The notes under the pieces: model-generated
The model's database searches: none
The model's input: only the letters and a program-made list of their open reading frames with translations
Told to the model about the DNA's origin: nothing
Shown: piece by piece, positions 8,425 through 17,006 of the stretch
Layout of the letters: each line of letters starts with the position of its first letter
Position numbering within the stretch: the stretch's first letter is position 1
Position numbers and translations under genes: made by a program
Source: Lysobacter ciconiae
GTDB taxonomy: Bacteria > Pseudomonadota > Gammaproteobacteria > Xanthomonadales > Xanthomonadaceae
NCBI RefSeq assembly: GCF_015209725.1
Contig: NZ_CP063656.1
Location: forward strand, 913,001 to 977,000
Reading direction: 5' to 3'
Length of the DNA: 64,000 nt

Positions 8425-9147
8425 CTACAGGCGGAACGTGTCGCCCAGGTAGACGCGGCGGACGTCGGGGTCGGCCAGCAGCGTGTCCGGAGCCCCCTGC
8501 GCGAGCACACTGCCGGCGTTGAGGATATACGCCCGGTCGCAGATGCCCAAGGTCTCGCGCACGTTGTGGTCGGTGATCAGCACGCCGATGCCGCGGTTCT
8601 TGAGGTGGCGCACGATGCGCTGGATATCGGCGACCGAAATCGGGTCGACGCCGGCAAACGGCTCATCCAGCAGCATCAGCCGCGGATTGCCGGCCAGCGC
8701 GCGCGCAATCTCCACCCGCCGTCGCTCGCCGCCCGACAGGCTGGCACCCAGCTGGGTGGCGACGTGGTTGACCTGCAGCTCTTCCATCAGCGAGGCCAGT
8801 TCGCGCTCGCGGCCGGCCTTGTCCAGGTCGTCGCGCAACTCCAATGCCACGCGCAGGTTGTCGGCGACGGTGAGCTTGCGGAAGACCGACGGCTCCTGCG
8901 GCAGGTAACCCATGCCGAACTTGGCCCGCGCATGCATCGGCTCGCCGGTGATGTCCTTGCCGTCGAGCGTGATCCGGCCCGCGTCGGCGGGCACCAGGCC
9001 CACGATCATGTAGAAGCAGGTGGTCTTGCCCGCGCCATTGGGCCCGAGCAGGCCGACCACCTCGCCGGCGTCCAGGGTCAGGCCGAAATCGCTGACGACC
9101 TCGCGCGAGCCATAGGACTTGCGCAGGCCCTTGGCGACCAGCATCAC
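8425..9147 (-). CDS. lptB: LPS export ABC transporter ATPase LptB
   Basis: A 240-residue cytoplasmic ATPase with Walker A GPNGAGKT (35-42), signature LSGGE (137-141) and Walker B LMLLDEP (157-163). It powers extraction of lipopolysaccharide from the inner membrane together with LptFG, which are not in this window, and LptC. It overlaps lptA by four bases (ATGA), implying translational coupling. Gene order lptC-lptA-lptB-rpoN is the standard gammaproteobacterial arrangement. Confidence 0.97.
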   Translation of the reverse strand: MMLVAKGLRKSYGSREVVSDFGLTLDAGEVVGLLGPNGAGKTTCFYMIVGLVPADAGRITLDGKDITGEPMHARAKFGMGYLPQEPSVFRKLTVADNLRVALELRDDLDKAGRERELASLMEELQVNHVATQLGASLSGGERRRVEIARALAGNPRLMLLDEPFAGVDPISVADIQRIVRHLKNRGIGVLITDHNVRETLGICDRAYILNAGSVLAQGAPDTLLADPDVRRVYLGDTFRL

Positions 9148-9692
9148 TCGGTCTCCGCTTCGCCGGCGGCTTTCTTCTTCTCTGCGGGAGCGGCGTTGCG
9201 CGGCATGATGCGCATGTTGACCCGGCCGTTGCCTTCGCCGCCGCTGGTCACCTGGCCGGTGGTCATGTTGTAGACCACGCGCTCGCCGCTCAAGGTGCCG
9301 CGCGGCTGCTGGATATTGACCTTGCCGGTGAACACGACGGTGTCGGTGGTGACGTTGTAGTCGATCTTGTTGGCGACCGCGTTCATGCGGCTGCCGTCGT
9401 CCATCTGCTGGGACATCTTCGCCGGGGAGCCGGTCAGCACGACCTGCGAGATGTCGCCGCCGCGGGAGCGGATGTCGGCGCGGGAGGCCTCGGCGTGCAG
9501 CGTGCCCTGGTCGATCACCACACCCCCGGACAGGACCGTTGGAGTGCTGTCGTCCAGGCTGCCTTCCTGTTTGCCGGCGCTGATGTCCATCGCCTGCTGA
9601 CGGTCGGATTTCTTCGCCATGGCCATCGGGCTGGCGGCGGCGACGAGAATGATGAGCAGGCCGACGAGCGCCTTGGTGTGGTTAGCGGGCAT
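9144..9692 (-). CDS. lptA: Periplasmic LPS bridge protein LptA
   Basis: A 182-residue secreted protein. The signal peptide (about 1-26) ends near PMAMA, and the mature part is the OstA-like beta-jellyroll with VVYNMTTGQV near its end. It forms the periplasmic bridge carrying LPS between LptC and LptD. The C-terminus is Lys/Glu rich and probably flexible. It overlaps lptC by 11 bases and lptB by 4, within the LPS block. Confidence 0.93.
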   Translation of the reverse strand: MPANHTKALVGLLIILVAAASPMAMAKKSDRQQAMDISAGKQEGSLDDSTPTVLSGGVVIDQGTLHAEASRADIRSRGGDISQVVLTGSPAKMSQQMDDGSRMNAVANKIDYNVTTDTVVFTGKVNIQQPRGTLSGERVVYNMTTGQVTSGGEGNGRVNMRIMPRNAAPAEKKKAAGEAETE

Positions 9693-10242
9693 AACTGGAT
9701 TTGACCTCCGATTGGAGCGTGTACTGCTTGGTGGCCAGATTCACGTCCAGCCCGTTGCCGCGGAGTATAGAGCCCGGCCGGTTGATGGTGACCTGCACCG
9801 GCGAATCGACGCGGTCCGCCTCGGGGAATACGTTCAGTTCCTGCGTCTCGATAGTGACCTGGTCGGAACGGCGACCGTCGCTGACCGCATTGACATCACC
9901 GCGCAGGCGCAGCTCATCGCCATCGGCACTGATCCAGCCCGTTTTGGAGGTGACTTCCCACGCATCGCCACCGTCCTGCCTGGGCGGAATGAGGAACCGC
10001 GGCGTGGTCACATCCATGGTTTCCAGCACCGGATCACGCGCGAGCCGCGGGGCGCGCAGTGTGAAGGATTCCTTGCCGGTCGCGTCCAGAACGACCAGCT
10101 GGAAATCGTTGAGCAGGTAGTCCGGGCGCCCGCCGATTTCCGGCTGCAGCTCCGGTCCGGTGGTCATGCGGGTCAGCAGTGACCAGCCACTGGCAACCGC
10201 CCCCAGCAACAACAGAATTCCCACCGGAATGCGCCAGTTCAT
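9682..10242 (-). CDS. lptC: LPS export system protein LptC
   Basis: A 186-residue single-pass inner-membrane protein: one helix at about 5-22 (RIPVGILLLLGAVASGWSLL), then a periplasmic jellyroll of the same OstA fold as LptA. It receives LPS from LptBFG and passes it to LptA. A longer open frame exists upstream, but the ATG at 10242 lies immediately before the membrane anchor and overlaps the kdsC stop by four bases, so it is taken as the start. Confidence 0.93.
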   Translation of the reverse strand: MNWRIPVGILLLLGAVASGWSLLTRMTTGPELQPEIGGRPDYLLNDFQLVVLDATGKESFTLRAPRLARDPVLETMDVTTPRFLIPPRQDGGDAWEVTSKTGWISADGDELRLRGDVNAVSDGRRSDQVTIETQELNVFPEADRVDSPVQVTINRPGSILRGNGLDVNLATKQYTLQSEVKSSYAR

Positions 10243-10841
10243 GCGTTGTGTCCGGTTATGCGTGCGGTCGGGTCGCCCTTCTCCATCGCGGCGGCGTTGA
10301 TCAAGGCGTCCACCTTGCCGTGGGCGTGCAACAACAGGTCGCACAGCTCGCGGCCGGCGCCCTCGCCGGCACGTGCGTTGGTGACCCAGTGCGCGCGTTC
10401 GCGGATCCAGGCATGCGCGCTGGCTGGTGCCACGGCAAATCCCACCTGCTGCATCGCGCCCAGATCGGGCAGGTCGTCGCCCATGAAGGACACCGCGTCC
10501 AGGCCGATGCCCAGGCGCGCGGCGATCGCGCGCACCGTGGCGAGTTTGTCGCTGACCGCGGTGTGGACTTCGGTCAACCCCAGCTCGGCGCCGCGGCGCT
10601 CCACGATCGTGCTGGCGCGGGCGGTGATGAAGGCGACCTCGATGCCGACCTTGCGCAGCATCACCAGTCCCAGGCCGTCGTGGACGTGGAAGGCCTTGGT
10701 CTCGCGGCCCTCGCTGTCAAACCGGAGCCGGCCGTCTGTCAGCGTGCCGTCGATGTCGAAACAGGCCAGCTGCACGCGTCGCGCGCGTTCCACCACGGCG
10801 GTGCCGCTGGCGATGGGTGTCAAGGCAGTGGCGATGCTCAT
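10239..10841 (-). CDS. kdsC: 3-deoxy-D-manno-octulosonate 8-phosphate phosphatase
   Basis: A 200-residue HAD-superfamily phosphatase of the small cap-less KdsC type. The nucleophile motif is FDIDGTLTDG (Asp29 and Asp31), with the later HAD motif around VSFMGDDLPDL. It releases Kdo from Kdo-8-phosphate for LPS inner core synthesis. It overlaps kdsD by four bases at its start and lptC by four at its end, so Kdo synthesis and LPS export are translationally chained. Confidence 0.95.
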   Translation of the reverse strand: MSIATALTPIASGTAVVERARRVQLACFDIDGTLTDGRLRFDSEGRETKAFHVHDGLGLVMLRKVGIEVAFITARASTIVERRGAELGLTEVHTAVSDKLATVRAIAARLGIGLDAVSFMGDDLPDLGAMQQVGFAVAPASAHAWIRERAHWVTNARAGEGAGRELCDLLLHAHGKVDALINAAAMEKGDPTARITGHNA

Positions 10842-11845
10842 ACCACCCGCGCCCGCAGCAGGTCATGGATGTTGAGTGCGCCGACCAGGCGGCCTTCCGC
10901 GTCCACGACCAGCAATCCGCTGATCTTGTGCGTCTCCATCAGACGGGCCGCTTCGACCGCCAGCGCACCCTGCTCGATGGTGCGCGGATTGCGCGTCATG
11001 ACCTCGTCGATGCGCGTGGTGCGCAGGTCGACCTGCTCGTCGTCCAGGCTGCGGCGCAGGTCGCCGTCGGTATAGAGGCCGAGCAGGCGGTCATCGACCA
11101 GGTCGACGATCGCGGTCATGCCCAGGCGCTTGTGGGTCATCTCCACCAGCGCCTCGCTGACGCTGGCCTGTGCGCCCACGCGCGGGACGTCCGCGCCCAC
11201 ATGCATGATGTCGGCGATGTGCAGCAGCAGCCGACGCCCGAGCGCGCCGGCGGGGTGGGAGCGGGCGAAGTCGTCGGCGGTGAAGCCGCGCGCCTCCAAC
11301 AGTGCGACGGCGAGCGCATCGCCCATCGCCAGCGAGGCGGTGGTGCTGGAGGTCGGCGCCAGGTGCAGCGGGCAGGCCTCGATCGGCACGCTGACATCCA
11401 GGTGCACGTCGGCGGCGCGGGCCAGCGTGGAACCGGCGCGACCGGTCATCGAGATCAGCTTGTTGCCCTGGCGCTTGAGGCCGGGCAGCAGCATCGCCAC
11501 TTCGTCGCTTTCCCCCGAATAGGACAGCGCGAGCACGACATCGGCGTCGGTGATCATGCCCAGGTCGCCATGGCCGGCCTCGCCGGGGTGCACGTAGAAC
11601 GCCGGCGTGCCGGTGGAGGCCAGGGTGGCGGCGATCTTGCGCGCGACATGGCCCGACTTGCCCATGCCGGTGCACACCACGCGGCCGCTCGCGGCCAGCA
11701 TCAAGCGGCAGGCGGCGCTGAAGGCACCGTCCAGGCGGGCGGCGACGGCGACCAGTGCCTCGGCTTCGATGTCGAAAACGCGGCGGCCGCTGGCGGCATA
11801 GTCGAAAGCGTCGGGATTGTGGGGCGGCTCGGGAGATGTGGCCAT
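10838..11845 (-). CDS. kdsD: Arabinose-5-phosphate isomerase
   Basis: The 335-residue enzyme converts ribulose-5-phosphate to arabinose-5-phosphate, the first step of Kdo synthesis. The SIS domain (about 40-190) shows GMGKSGH (60-66) and HPGEAGHGDLG. Two CBS domains fill the C-terminal third. It is the first gene of the minus-strand block; the 179 bases up to ibaG hold divergent promoters that I cannot place exactly. Confidence 0.95.
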   Translation of the reverse strand: MATSPEPPHNPDAFDYAASGRRVFDIEAEALVAVAARLDGAFSAACRLMLAASGRVVCTGMGKSGHVARKIAATLASTGTPAFYVHPGEAGHGDLGMITDADVVLALSYSGESDEVAMLLPGLKRQGNKLISMTGRAGSTLARAADVHLDVSVPIEACPLHLAPTSSTTASLAMGDALAVALLEARGFTADDFARSHPAGALGRRLLLHIADIMHVGADVPRVGAQASVSEALVEMTHKRLGMTAIVDLVDDRLLGLYTDGDLRRSLDDEQVDLRTTRIDEVMTRNPRTIEQGALAVEAARLMETHKISGLLVVDAEGRLVGALNIHDLLRARVV

Positions 11846-12024
11846 TTCGGAGCAGTGGGCTTTCCGCTAGGCTAGGCCGGCTGATTTTACGCAGATTGCG
11901 CGCTGGCGTATCCGGTCCGCTGAACCATTGCCGACCACGACCCGGGCATGGGTCCGGTCGGGCGACTCCCCCCGAGCCCACCTTCGGCGAGCCTGCATCG
12001 CCGCTTCGATTGCGAGATCCCCAC

Positions 12025-12261
12025 GTGAACCCCCAGACCATCAAGACCCTGATCGAACAAGGCCTGCCCGGCGCCAGCGCGGACGTGCGCGGCGACGACG
12101 GCGTGCACTTCGAGGCGACCATCATCAGCGAGGCGTTTGCCGGCAAGCTGCCGCTGGCGCGCCACCGCCTGGTCTACGCCACGCTGGGCGAGTTGATGGG
12201 CCGGGAAATCCACGCGCTGAGCATCGACGCCAAGACGCCTGCCGAAGCCGGGCAGGGATGA
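12025..12261 (+). CDS. ibaG: BolA-family protein IbaG
   Basis: A 78-residue BolA-like protein starting with GTG. The class II KH-like fold and the conserved HRLVYATLG motif, with the His used for [2Fe-2S] sharing with monothiol glutaredoxins, are visible. Its position immediately before murA is the hallmark of IbaG (YrbA). Its TGA overlaps the murA ATG. The frame extends upstream, but the preceding sequence is unlike the family. Confidence 0.9.
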   Translation: MNPQTIKTLIEQGLPGASADVRGDDGVHFEATIISEAFAGKLPLARHRLVYATLGELMGREIHALSIDAKTPAEAGQG

Positions 12262-13523
12262 GCATGCAGAAAATCGTGGTCCAGGGCGGGGTGCCGCTGC
12301 AGGGCGAGGTGCGCATTTCCGGGGCCAAGAATGCGGTGCTGCCGATCCTCTTCGCCACCCTGCTGGCCGACGAGCCGGTGGTGATCAGCAACGTGCCGCA
12401 CCTGCACGACGTGGTGACCAGCGTGAAGCTGCTGGCGGAAATCGGTGCGGGCATCAGCATCGATGAGCGCTACGGGATCACCGTCGACCCGACCACCGTG
12501 CACAGCCAGGTCGCGCCCTATGAACTGGTGCGCACCATGCGCGCCTCGGTGCTGGTGCTGGGGCCGCTGCTGGCCAAGTACGGCCACGCCGAGGTGTCGC
12601 TGCCAGGCGGTTGCGCGATCGGCTCGCGACCGGTGGACCTGCACATCAAGGGTCTGCAGGCGCTGGGCGCGCAGATCACGGTCGAGAATGGTTTTATCAA
12701 GGCACGCGCAGCGCGGCTGAAAGGCGCGCGCCACGTGTTCGAGATGATCAGCGTCGGCGCGACCGAGAACGTGATGATGGCCGCGACGCTGGCCGAAGGC
12801 ACCACGGTCCTGGAAAACGCGGCCATGGAACCGGAGATCGTCGACCTGGCCGAGTGCCTGCGCGCCATGGGCGCGCAGATCGAAGGCGAGGCGACCGGCA
12901 GGATCACTATCCACGGCGTGGAGCGCCTGCACGGGGGCAGCCACTCGGTGGTGCCCGACCGGATCGAGACCGGCACGTTTCTGGTGGCGGCGGCGATGAC
13001 CGGCGGCCGTGTCACGGCGCACCATGCGCGCCCCGACACGATGGACGCGGTGCTCGACAAGCTGGTCGAGGCCGGCGCGACGGTGGAGTGCTCCGGTGAC
13101 CGCATCACCCTGGACATGCAGGGCAGGCGGCCGCGGGCGGTCGACATCACCACCGCGCCGCATCCGGCATTCCCCACCGATATGCAGGCGCAGTTCATGG
13201 CAATGAATTGCGTGGCCGACGGCGTGGGCGTGATCAACGAGACGATCTTTGAAAACCGCTTCATGCACGTCAACGAGCTGGTCCGCCTGGGTGCGGACAT
13301 CCGCGTGGACGGGCATATGGCCGTCGTGCGCGGGGTGGAACGCCTCAGCGGTGCGCCGGTCATGGCCACCGACCTGCGCGCCTCCGCGTCACTGATCCTG
13401 GCCGGGCTGGTGGCGCAGGGGGTGACGGTCATCGACCGCATCTACCATCTGGACCGCGGCTACGAGAACATCGAGGAAAAGCTGTCCGGCCTGGGCGCGC
13501 AGATCCGCCGCATCAGCGATTGA
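12258..13523 (+). CDS. murA: UDP-N-acetylglucosamine 1-carboxyvinyltransferase MurA
   Basis: The 421-residue enzyme adds enolpyruvate from PEP to UDP-GlcNAc, the first committed step of peptidoglycan synthesis. The catalytic Cys119 lies in LPGGCAIGSRP, corresponding to Cys115 of E. coli, so fosfomycin sensitivity is expected at this residue. The N-terminal SGAKNAVLPI loop is conserved. The ATG at 12258 overlaps the ibaG stop; a second ATG at 12264 (MQKIVV) is also possible. A terminator follows at once. Confidence 0.97.
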   Translation: MSMQKIVVQGGVPLQGEVRISGAKNAVLPILFATLLADEPVVISNVPHLHDVVTSVKLLAEIGAGISIDERYGITVDPTTVHSQVAPYELVRTMRASVLVLGPLLAKYGHAEVSLPGGCAIGSRPVDLHIKGLQALGAQITVENGFIKARAARLKGARHVFEMISVGATENVMMAATLAEGTTVLENAAMEPEIVDLAECLRAMGAQIEGEATGRITIHGVERLHGGSHSVVPDRIETGTFLVAAAMTGGRVTAHHARPDTMDAVLDKLVEAGATVECSGDRITLDMQGRRPRAVDITTAPHPAFPTDMQAQFMAMNCVADGVGVINETIFENRFMHVNELVRLGADIRVDGHMAVVRGVERLSGAPVMATDLRASASLILAGLVAQGVTVIDRIYHLDRGYENIEEKLSGLGAQIRRISD

Positions 13524-13531
13524 CCACAAAA

Positions 13532-13552
13532 AACCCCGCTTGAGGCGGGGTT
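13532..13552. terminator. Bidirectional Rho-independent terminator
   Basis: AACCCCGC (13532-13539) pairs perfectly with GCGGGGTT (13545-13552) over a 5-base loop, 8 bases after the murA stop. On the minus strand the stem runs into a T-rich tract, ideal for ending the DUF3108 unit. On the plus strand it is followed by CTTTG, weaker but adequate for murA. It separates the two convergent units. Confidence 0.88.
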
Positions 13553-13592
13553 CTTTGCCCGGCAATGCAGGGGCCTTCGGTCAGCGGCAGGA

Positions 13593-14309
13593 TCAGTTGA
13601 CCGACTTCACCCGCAGGTCGATGTCGTCCTTGCCGCCCTTGCGCTGAAGGATGCGCGCCGGAATCGGCATGCCTTCCACTAGCCAGGCGATGGTCTGCTT
13701 GTCGCCATCGGTGTTGACGACCTTGGTCGCTTCGACCTGCTTGCCGTCGACGGTGATGGTTTCGGTGCCGCTGACCTTGTAGCTGAGCTGCTTGACCCGG
13801 CCGTCGTCGACCATCCGGTACTTCAGCGGCTTGCCCGCGGCCAGGTCCCGGACCAGCGCGAGGTTGATCAGCAGCGCGTCCATGTCGCCGGCCTGCAGCT
13901 TGATCGGCTTGGACCGCTCGGGCTTCACATCCCCGGACCAGGTGGCGATGCCCTGGCCCCAGTCGTAGCTGGCGGTCTTGGAGGAGCGCTTGACCAGCAC
14001 CTGGGTGCTGTCCTCGCTGGTCAGCGGGCGCCAAGCCCCCTTGTTGTCTTCGAAGACGGTGCTCTGGTTGAGGTTGGCCAGCGGCGTGCTGATCGCCAGC
14101 GTGTAGCGCCATTGGTCGCCCGACACGGGCGCCAAGGTCATCTTGCCGGTCGCCTGCATGCCCTTGTAGCTGGCCAGGTAGTCGGCGGTGAAGGCCTGGA
14201 TCGCCCAAGCCGGGGAGGTCGCCAACAACAACGCGGCGGCCGCGCCGAGCACGCGCCAACGTGGCGCCCGGGCGGGTGCAGTGGATTTCATGCGGGTCTG
14301 GAAAAGCAT
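13593..14309 (-). CDS. DUF3108 periplasmic protein (second of a tandem pair)
   Basis: A 238-residue secreted protein: basic n-region, hydrophobic stretch 20-34 and a likely cleavage after SPAWA. The mature beta-rich domain belongs to the DUF3108 family, with stretches such as MDALLINLALVRDL and KLSYKVSGTETI-like strands. The family function is unknown; the size and all-beta nature resemble envelope lipid- or polymer-binding proteins. The start at 14309 directly abuts the stop of the paralogue, with AAAGGAG eight bases before it, which fixes the start. A tandem duplication is likely. Confidence 0.85.
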   Translation of the reverse strand: MLFQTRMKSTAPARAPRWRVLGAAAALLLATSPAWAIQAFTADYLASYKGMQATGKMTLAPVSGDQWRYTLAISTPLANLNQSTVFEDNKGAWRPLTSEDSTQVLVKRSSKTASYDWGQGIATWSGDVKPERSKPIKLQAGDMDALLINLALVRDLAAGKPLKYRMVDDGRVKQLSYKVSGTETITVDGKQVEATKVVNTDGDKQTIAWLVEGMPIPARILQRKGGKDDIDLRVKSVN

Positions 14310-15101
14310 CTATTCAACTCCTTTGTATTCGACCAGACGCAGGTCGTACACGTCTTTGCCGTTCTCGCGTTTGAGCATGCGGATGGGGCTGGGCACGTTG
14401 CGGACCACCCAGATCACGGTGTCTTCGTTGTCCTTGCTGCGGGTGGCTTTCATGGCGTTGTAGGGCATGCCGGCGACGGTGATGCTCTCGCGTTCGTCGG
14501 CGACGACATAGCGGTGGTCACGTACCCGGCCATCGTCGACAAACCGGTAGTCAAGCGTCTTGCCGGGGGCGGCGTCGCGTATCACTGCCAGGTTGATGAG
14601 CAGACCGGTCATGTCGCCGTCCTGCAGCGGCACCGGACGGCGACGGCTTTCCTTGATATCGCCCTGCCAGTTGGCCGCGCGGGAGTTCCAATCGTAGATG
14701 CCGACCGTCTGCTTGCGCGTGAATACGCTCTTGTTGACCGTCGCCTGGGTGACAGGCCGGTACACGTCGCCCAGGTCGTCAAAGACGCTGCTCTGCTCGG
14801 CGTTGAGGCCGACAAAACCCATCAGGCCACGCGTGCCATGCATGACCAGGTCGGTGCGCCAGCGCGGCGCCTGCTGGCGGACCAGCTGCATGGTTGCCTC
14901 GCCCAGCAGCTTGCCGTCCTTGTACACCGCGTAGGTGGCCAGGAAGGGTTCGAGCACGTGCGGGCTCGTGTCGGTTTCTGCTCCGGTCAGCGGCGCCGGT
15001 GGCGTCGTGGAGGGCGCGGCAGCTTGCTGGGCGAGCGCTGCGACCGGCAGCAACAGAGCAATCAGCAGGGAACGGCGGAGGAGGGACGGGATGGATCGCA
15101 T
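14310..15101 (-). CDS. DUF3108 periplasmic protein (first of a tandem pair)
   Basis: The 263-residue secreted protein has a signal peptide (LLRRSLLIALLLPVAALA) and a Pro/Thr/Ala-rich linker (about 25-45) before a DUF3108 domain. It is clearly homologous to the downstream gene: both share the TGLLINLAVIRD/MDALLINLALVRD segment, the repeated WxGDxK stretch and a closing ILQRKGG/MLKRENGKD segment. Function is unknown. It follows purN by 13 bases and so may be transcribed with purM and purN. Confidence 0.85.
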   Translation of the reverse strand: MRSIPSLLRRSLLIALLLPVAALAQQAAAPSTTPPAPLTGAETDTSPHVLEPFLATYAVYKDGKLLGEATMQLVRQQAPRWRTDLVMHGTRGLMGFVGLNAEQSSVFDDLGDVYRPVTQATVNKSVFTRKQTVGIYDWNSRAANWQGDIKESRRRPVPLQDGDMTGLLINLAVIRDAAPGKTLDYRFVDDGRVRDHRYVVADERESITVAGMPYNAMKATRSKDNEDTVIWVVRNVPSPIRMLKRENGKDVYDLRLVEYKGVE

Positions 15102-15114
15102 GTCGATGAATGGC

Positions 15115-15798
15115 TCAGATGGTCGTCAGGCGCCGAGGATGCAGGTTGTTGTCTGAATCCAGCTTCATCGGTGCATGGAGTGGGCGCGCGTCGATGAAGA
15201 CCGTCGCCTCCTGCAGCTCGACCCGCCGCGCGGCAAACAGCCGCAGAGTGGCGACCAGCAAGGGATGCTCGCGCAGCAGGACGCGCGCCGCCAGCGATTC
15301 CGCATCGTCGCCGGGCTCGATGGGCACGCACGCCTGCGAGATCACCGGTCCGCCATCCAGCTCGGCGGTGACGTAATGCACGCTGGCGCCGTGTTCGCAG
15401 GCGCCCGCGTCCAGCGCCTGCTGATGGGTATGCAGACCCTTGTGGGCGGGCAGCAGGGACGGATGGATGTTGACGATGTGCCCGGCGTGCGCGTTCACAG
15501 TCGCAGCACCCAGCAGGCGCATGTAGCCGGCGCAGACGATCAGATCCGGCTCGGTCGCGTCGATGCGCGCAAACAGTTCGGCCTCGTAGCTCTGGCGATC
15601 CGGAAATCGCCTGGGTTGCACCGCGACGGCGCGAATCCCCGCGCGTTCTGCCCGCTCCAGGACCGGAGCGCGGCGGCGGTCGGAGAACACGCCGACCACC
15701 TGCGCATCCAGCGTCCCGGCGGCAATCGCGTCCATGATCGCCTGCAGGTTGCTGCCGCGCCCGGAGGCGAGCACCGCGATGCGCAGCGGGGACGTCAT
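15115..15798 (-). CDS. purN: Phosphoribosylglycinamide formyltransferase PurN
   Basis: The 227-residue enzyme formylates glycinamide ribonucleotide with 10-formyltetrahydrofolate in purine synthesis. The catalytic triad is complete: Asn110 and His112 in VNIHPSLLP and Asp148 in ELDGGPV. The N-terminal LASGRGSNLQ loop binds the substrate phosphate. It is 23 bases downstream of purM, the standard pairing. Confidence 0.95.
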   Translation of the reverse strand: MTSPLRIAVLASGRGSNLQAIMDAIAAGTLDAQVVGVFSDRRRAPVLERAERAGIRAVAVQPRRFPDRQSYEAELFARIDATEPDLIVCAGYMRLLGAATVNAHAGHIVNIHPSLLPAHKGLHTHQQALDAGACEHGASVHYVTAELDGGPVISQACVPIEPGDDAESLAARVLLREHPLLVATLRLFAARRVELQEATVFIDARPLHAPMKLDSDNNLHPRRLTTI

Positions 15799-15821
15799 TG
15801 GCGGATCATCCAGCGGTCGGA

Positions 15822-16847
15822 TCAGCCGATCCGGACGCGCTCGTCAGCGCCGGCCACCGCCACTTCGCCGATCCGCCGGTGCGACAGCGCGAGGCCGTCG
15901 AGGGTGGATTCAACGGCTGCCGCCGCGTCCTGCGGCACCACCAGCACGAAGCCGATACCGCAGTTGAAGGTGCGCCACATCTCGGCGTCGGCCACGGCGC
16001 CTTCGCGCTGCAGCCAATCGAACACGGGCGGCAGGACAATGGCCGACGCTTCGATCCGGACGCCCAGGTCTTCCGGCACGACGCGCACGATGTTCTCGGT
16101 CAGGCCACCGCCGGTGATGTGGGCCATGGCATGCACCGCCTCGCCGTGCTCGCCGCGCAGCAGCGCGAGCACCGGTTTGACGTACAGCGCGGTGGGCGCC
16201 ATCAGTGCATCGATCAGTGACGTGCCGTCAAAATCGACATCGTCCGGACGCCCGGCGCGATCGAAGATGCGGCGGATCAGCGAATAGCCGTTGGAATGAG
16301 GGCCCGAAGACGCGATGCCGATCAATACGTCGCCCGCGGCAACGCGGCTGCCGTCGCGCAACTCGGTCTTCTCGACCGCGCCGACGGTGAAACCGGCCAG
16401 GTCGTATTCGCCCGGCGCATACATGTCCGGCATCTCGGCGGTCTCGCCGCCGATCAGGGCGCAGCCGGCCAATTCGCAGCCGCGTGCGATGCCGCCGACC
16501 ACGGCAACCGTGGTCTCAATGTCGAGCTTGCCGGTGGCGAAATAGTCCAGGAAGAAGAGGGGTTCGGCGCCCTGCACCAGCACGTCGTTGACGCACATGC
16601 CGACCAGGTCGATGCCGATCGTGTCGTGGCGGCCGAGCTGCTGGGCGAGCTTCAGCTTCGTGCCCACGCCGTCGGTGCCCGACACCAGCACCGGCTCGCG
16701 GTACTTGCCGGAAAGATCGAACAGCGCGCCAAAGCCGCCCAGGCCGCCCATCACCTCCGGGCGGAAAGTGCGCTTCACCAAGGGTTTGATGCGCTCGACC
16801 AGCTCGTTGCCCGCGTCGATGTCGACACCGGCCTCGCGGTAGGTCAT
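15822..16847 (-). CDS. purM: Phosphoribosylformylglycinamidine cyclo-ligase PurM
   Basis: The 341-residue ATP-dependent enzyme forms aminoimidazole ribonucleotide. GTDGVGTKLKLA, the GGETAEMPDMY active-site stretch and HITGGGLTENI are all family signatures. The open frame continues far upstream, but the ATG at 16847 before TYREAGVDIDAGNEL is the family start. It diverges from the DUF2066 gene across 159 bases and leads the purM-purN-DUF3108 unit. Confidence 0.96.
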   Translation of the reverse strand: MTYREAGVDIDAGNELVERIKPLVKRTFRPEVMGGLGGFGALFDLSGKYREPVLVSGTDGVGTKLKLAQQLGRHDTIGIDLVGMCVNDVLVQGAEPLFFLDYFATGKLDIETTVAVVGGIARGCELAGCALIGGETAEMPDMYAPGEYDLAGFTVGAVEKTELRDGSRVAAGDVLIGIASSGPHSNGYSLIRRIFDRAGRPDDVDFDGTSLIDALMAPTALYVKPVLALLRGEHGEAVHAMAHITGGGLTENIVRVVPEDLGVRIEASAIVLPPVFDWLQREGAVADAEMWRTFNCGIGFVLVVPQDAAAAVESTLDGLALSHRRIGEVAVAGADERVRIG

Positions 16848-17006
16848 GGGGACGGGAGAGGGTGTGGACGGTGCGGTCACGGCAGACTCGAGGGCGCGGG
16901 TAGCCGCCGATTTTAGCAGCCAAGCGCGCCCGTGGCCCGCGCGAATGGACGCCGCGGCGGCGGTGCGGCACCATTTCGGACTGGCATCGAGTTGACGGGA
17001 ACCACC

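Noticed and set aside
7225..9273. A 680-codon plus-strand frame opposite rpoN and lptB
   Set aside because: Shadow of two certain genes; no signal, domain or ribosome site of its own.
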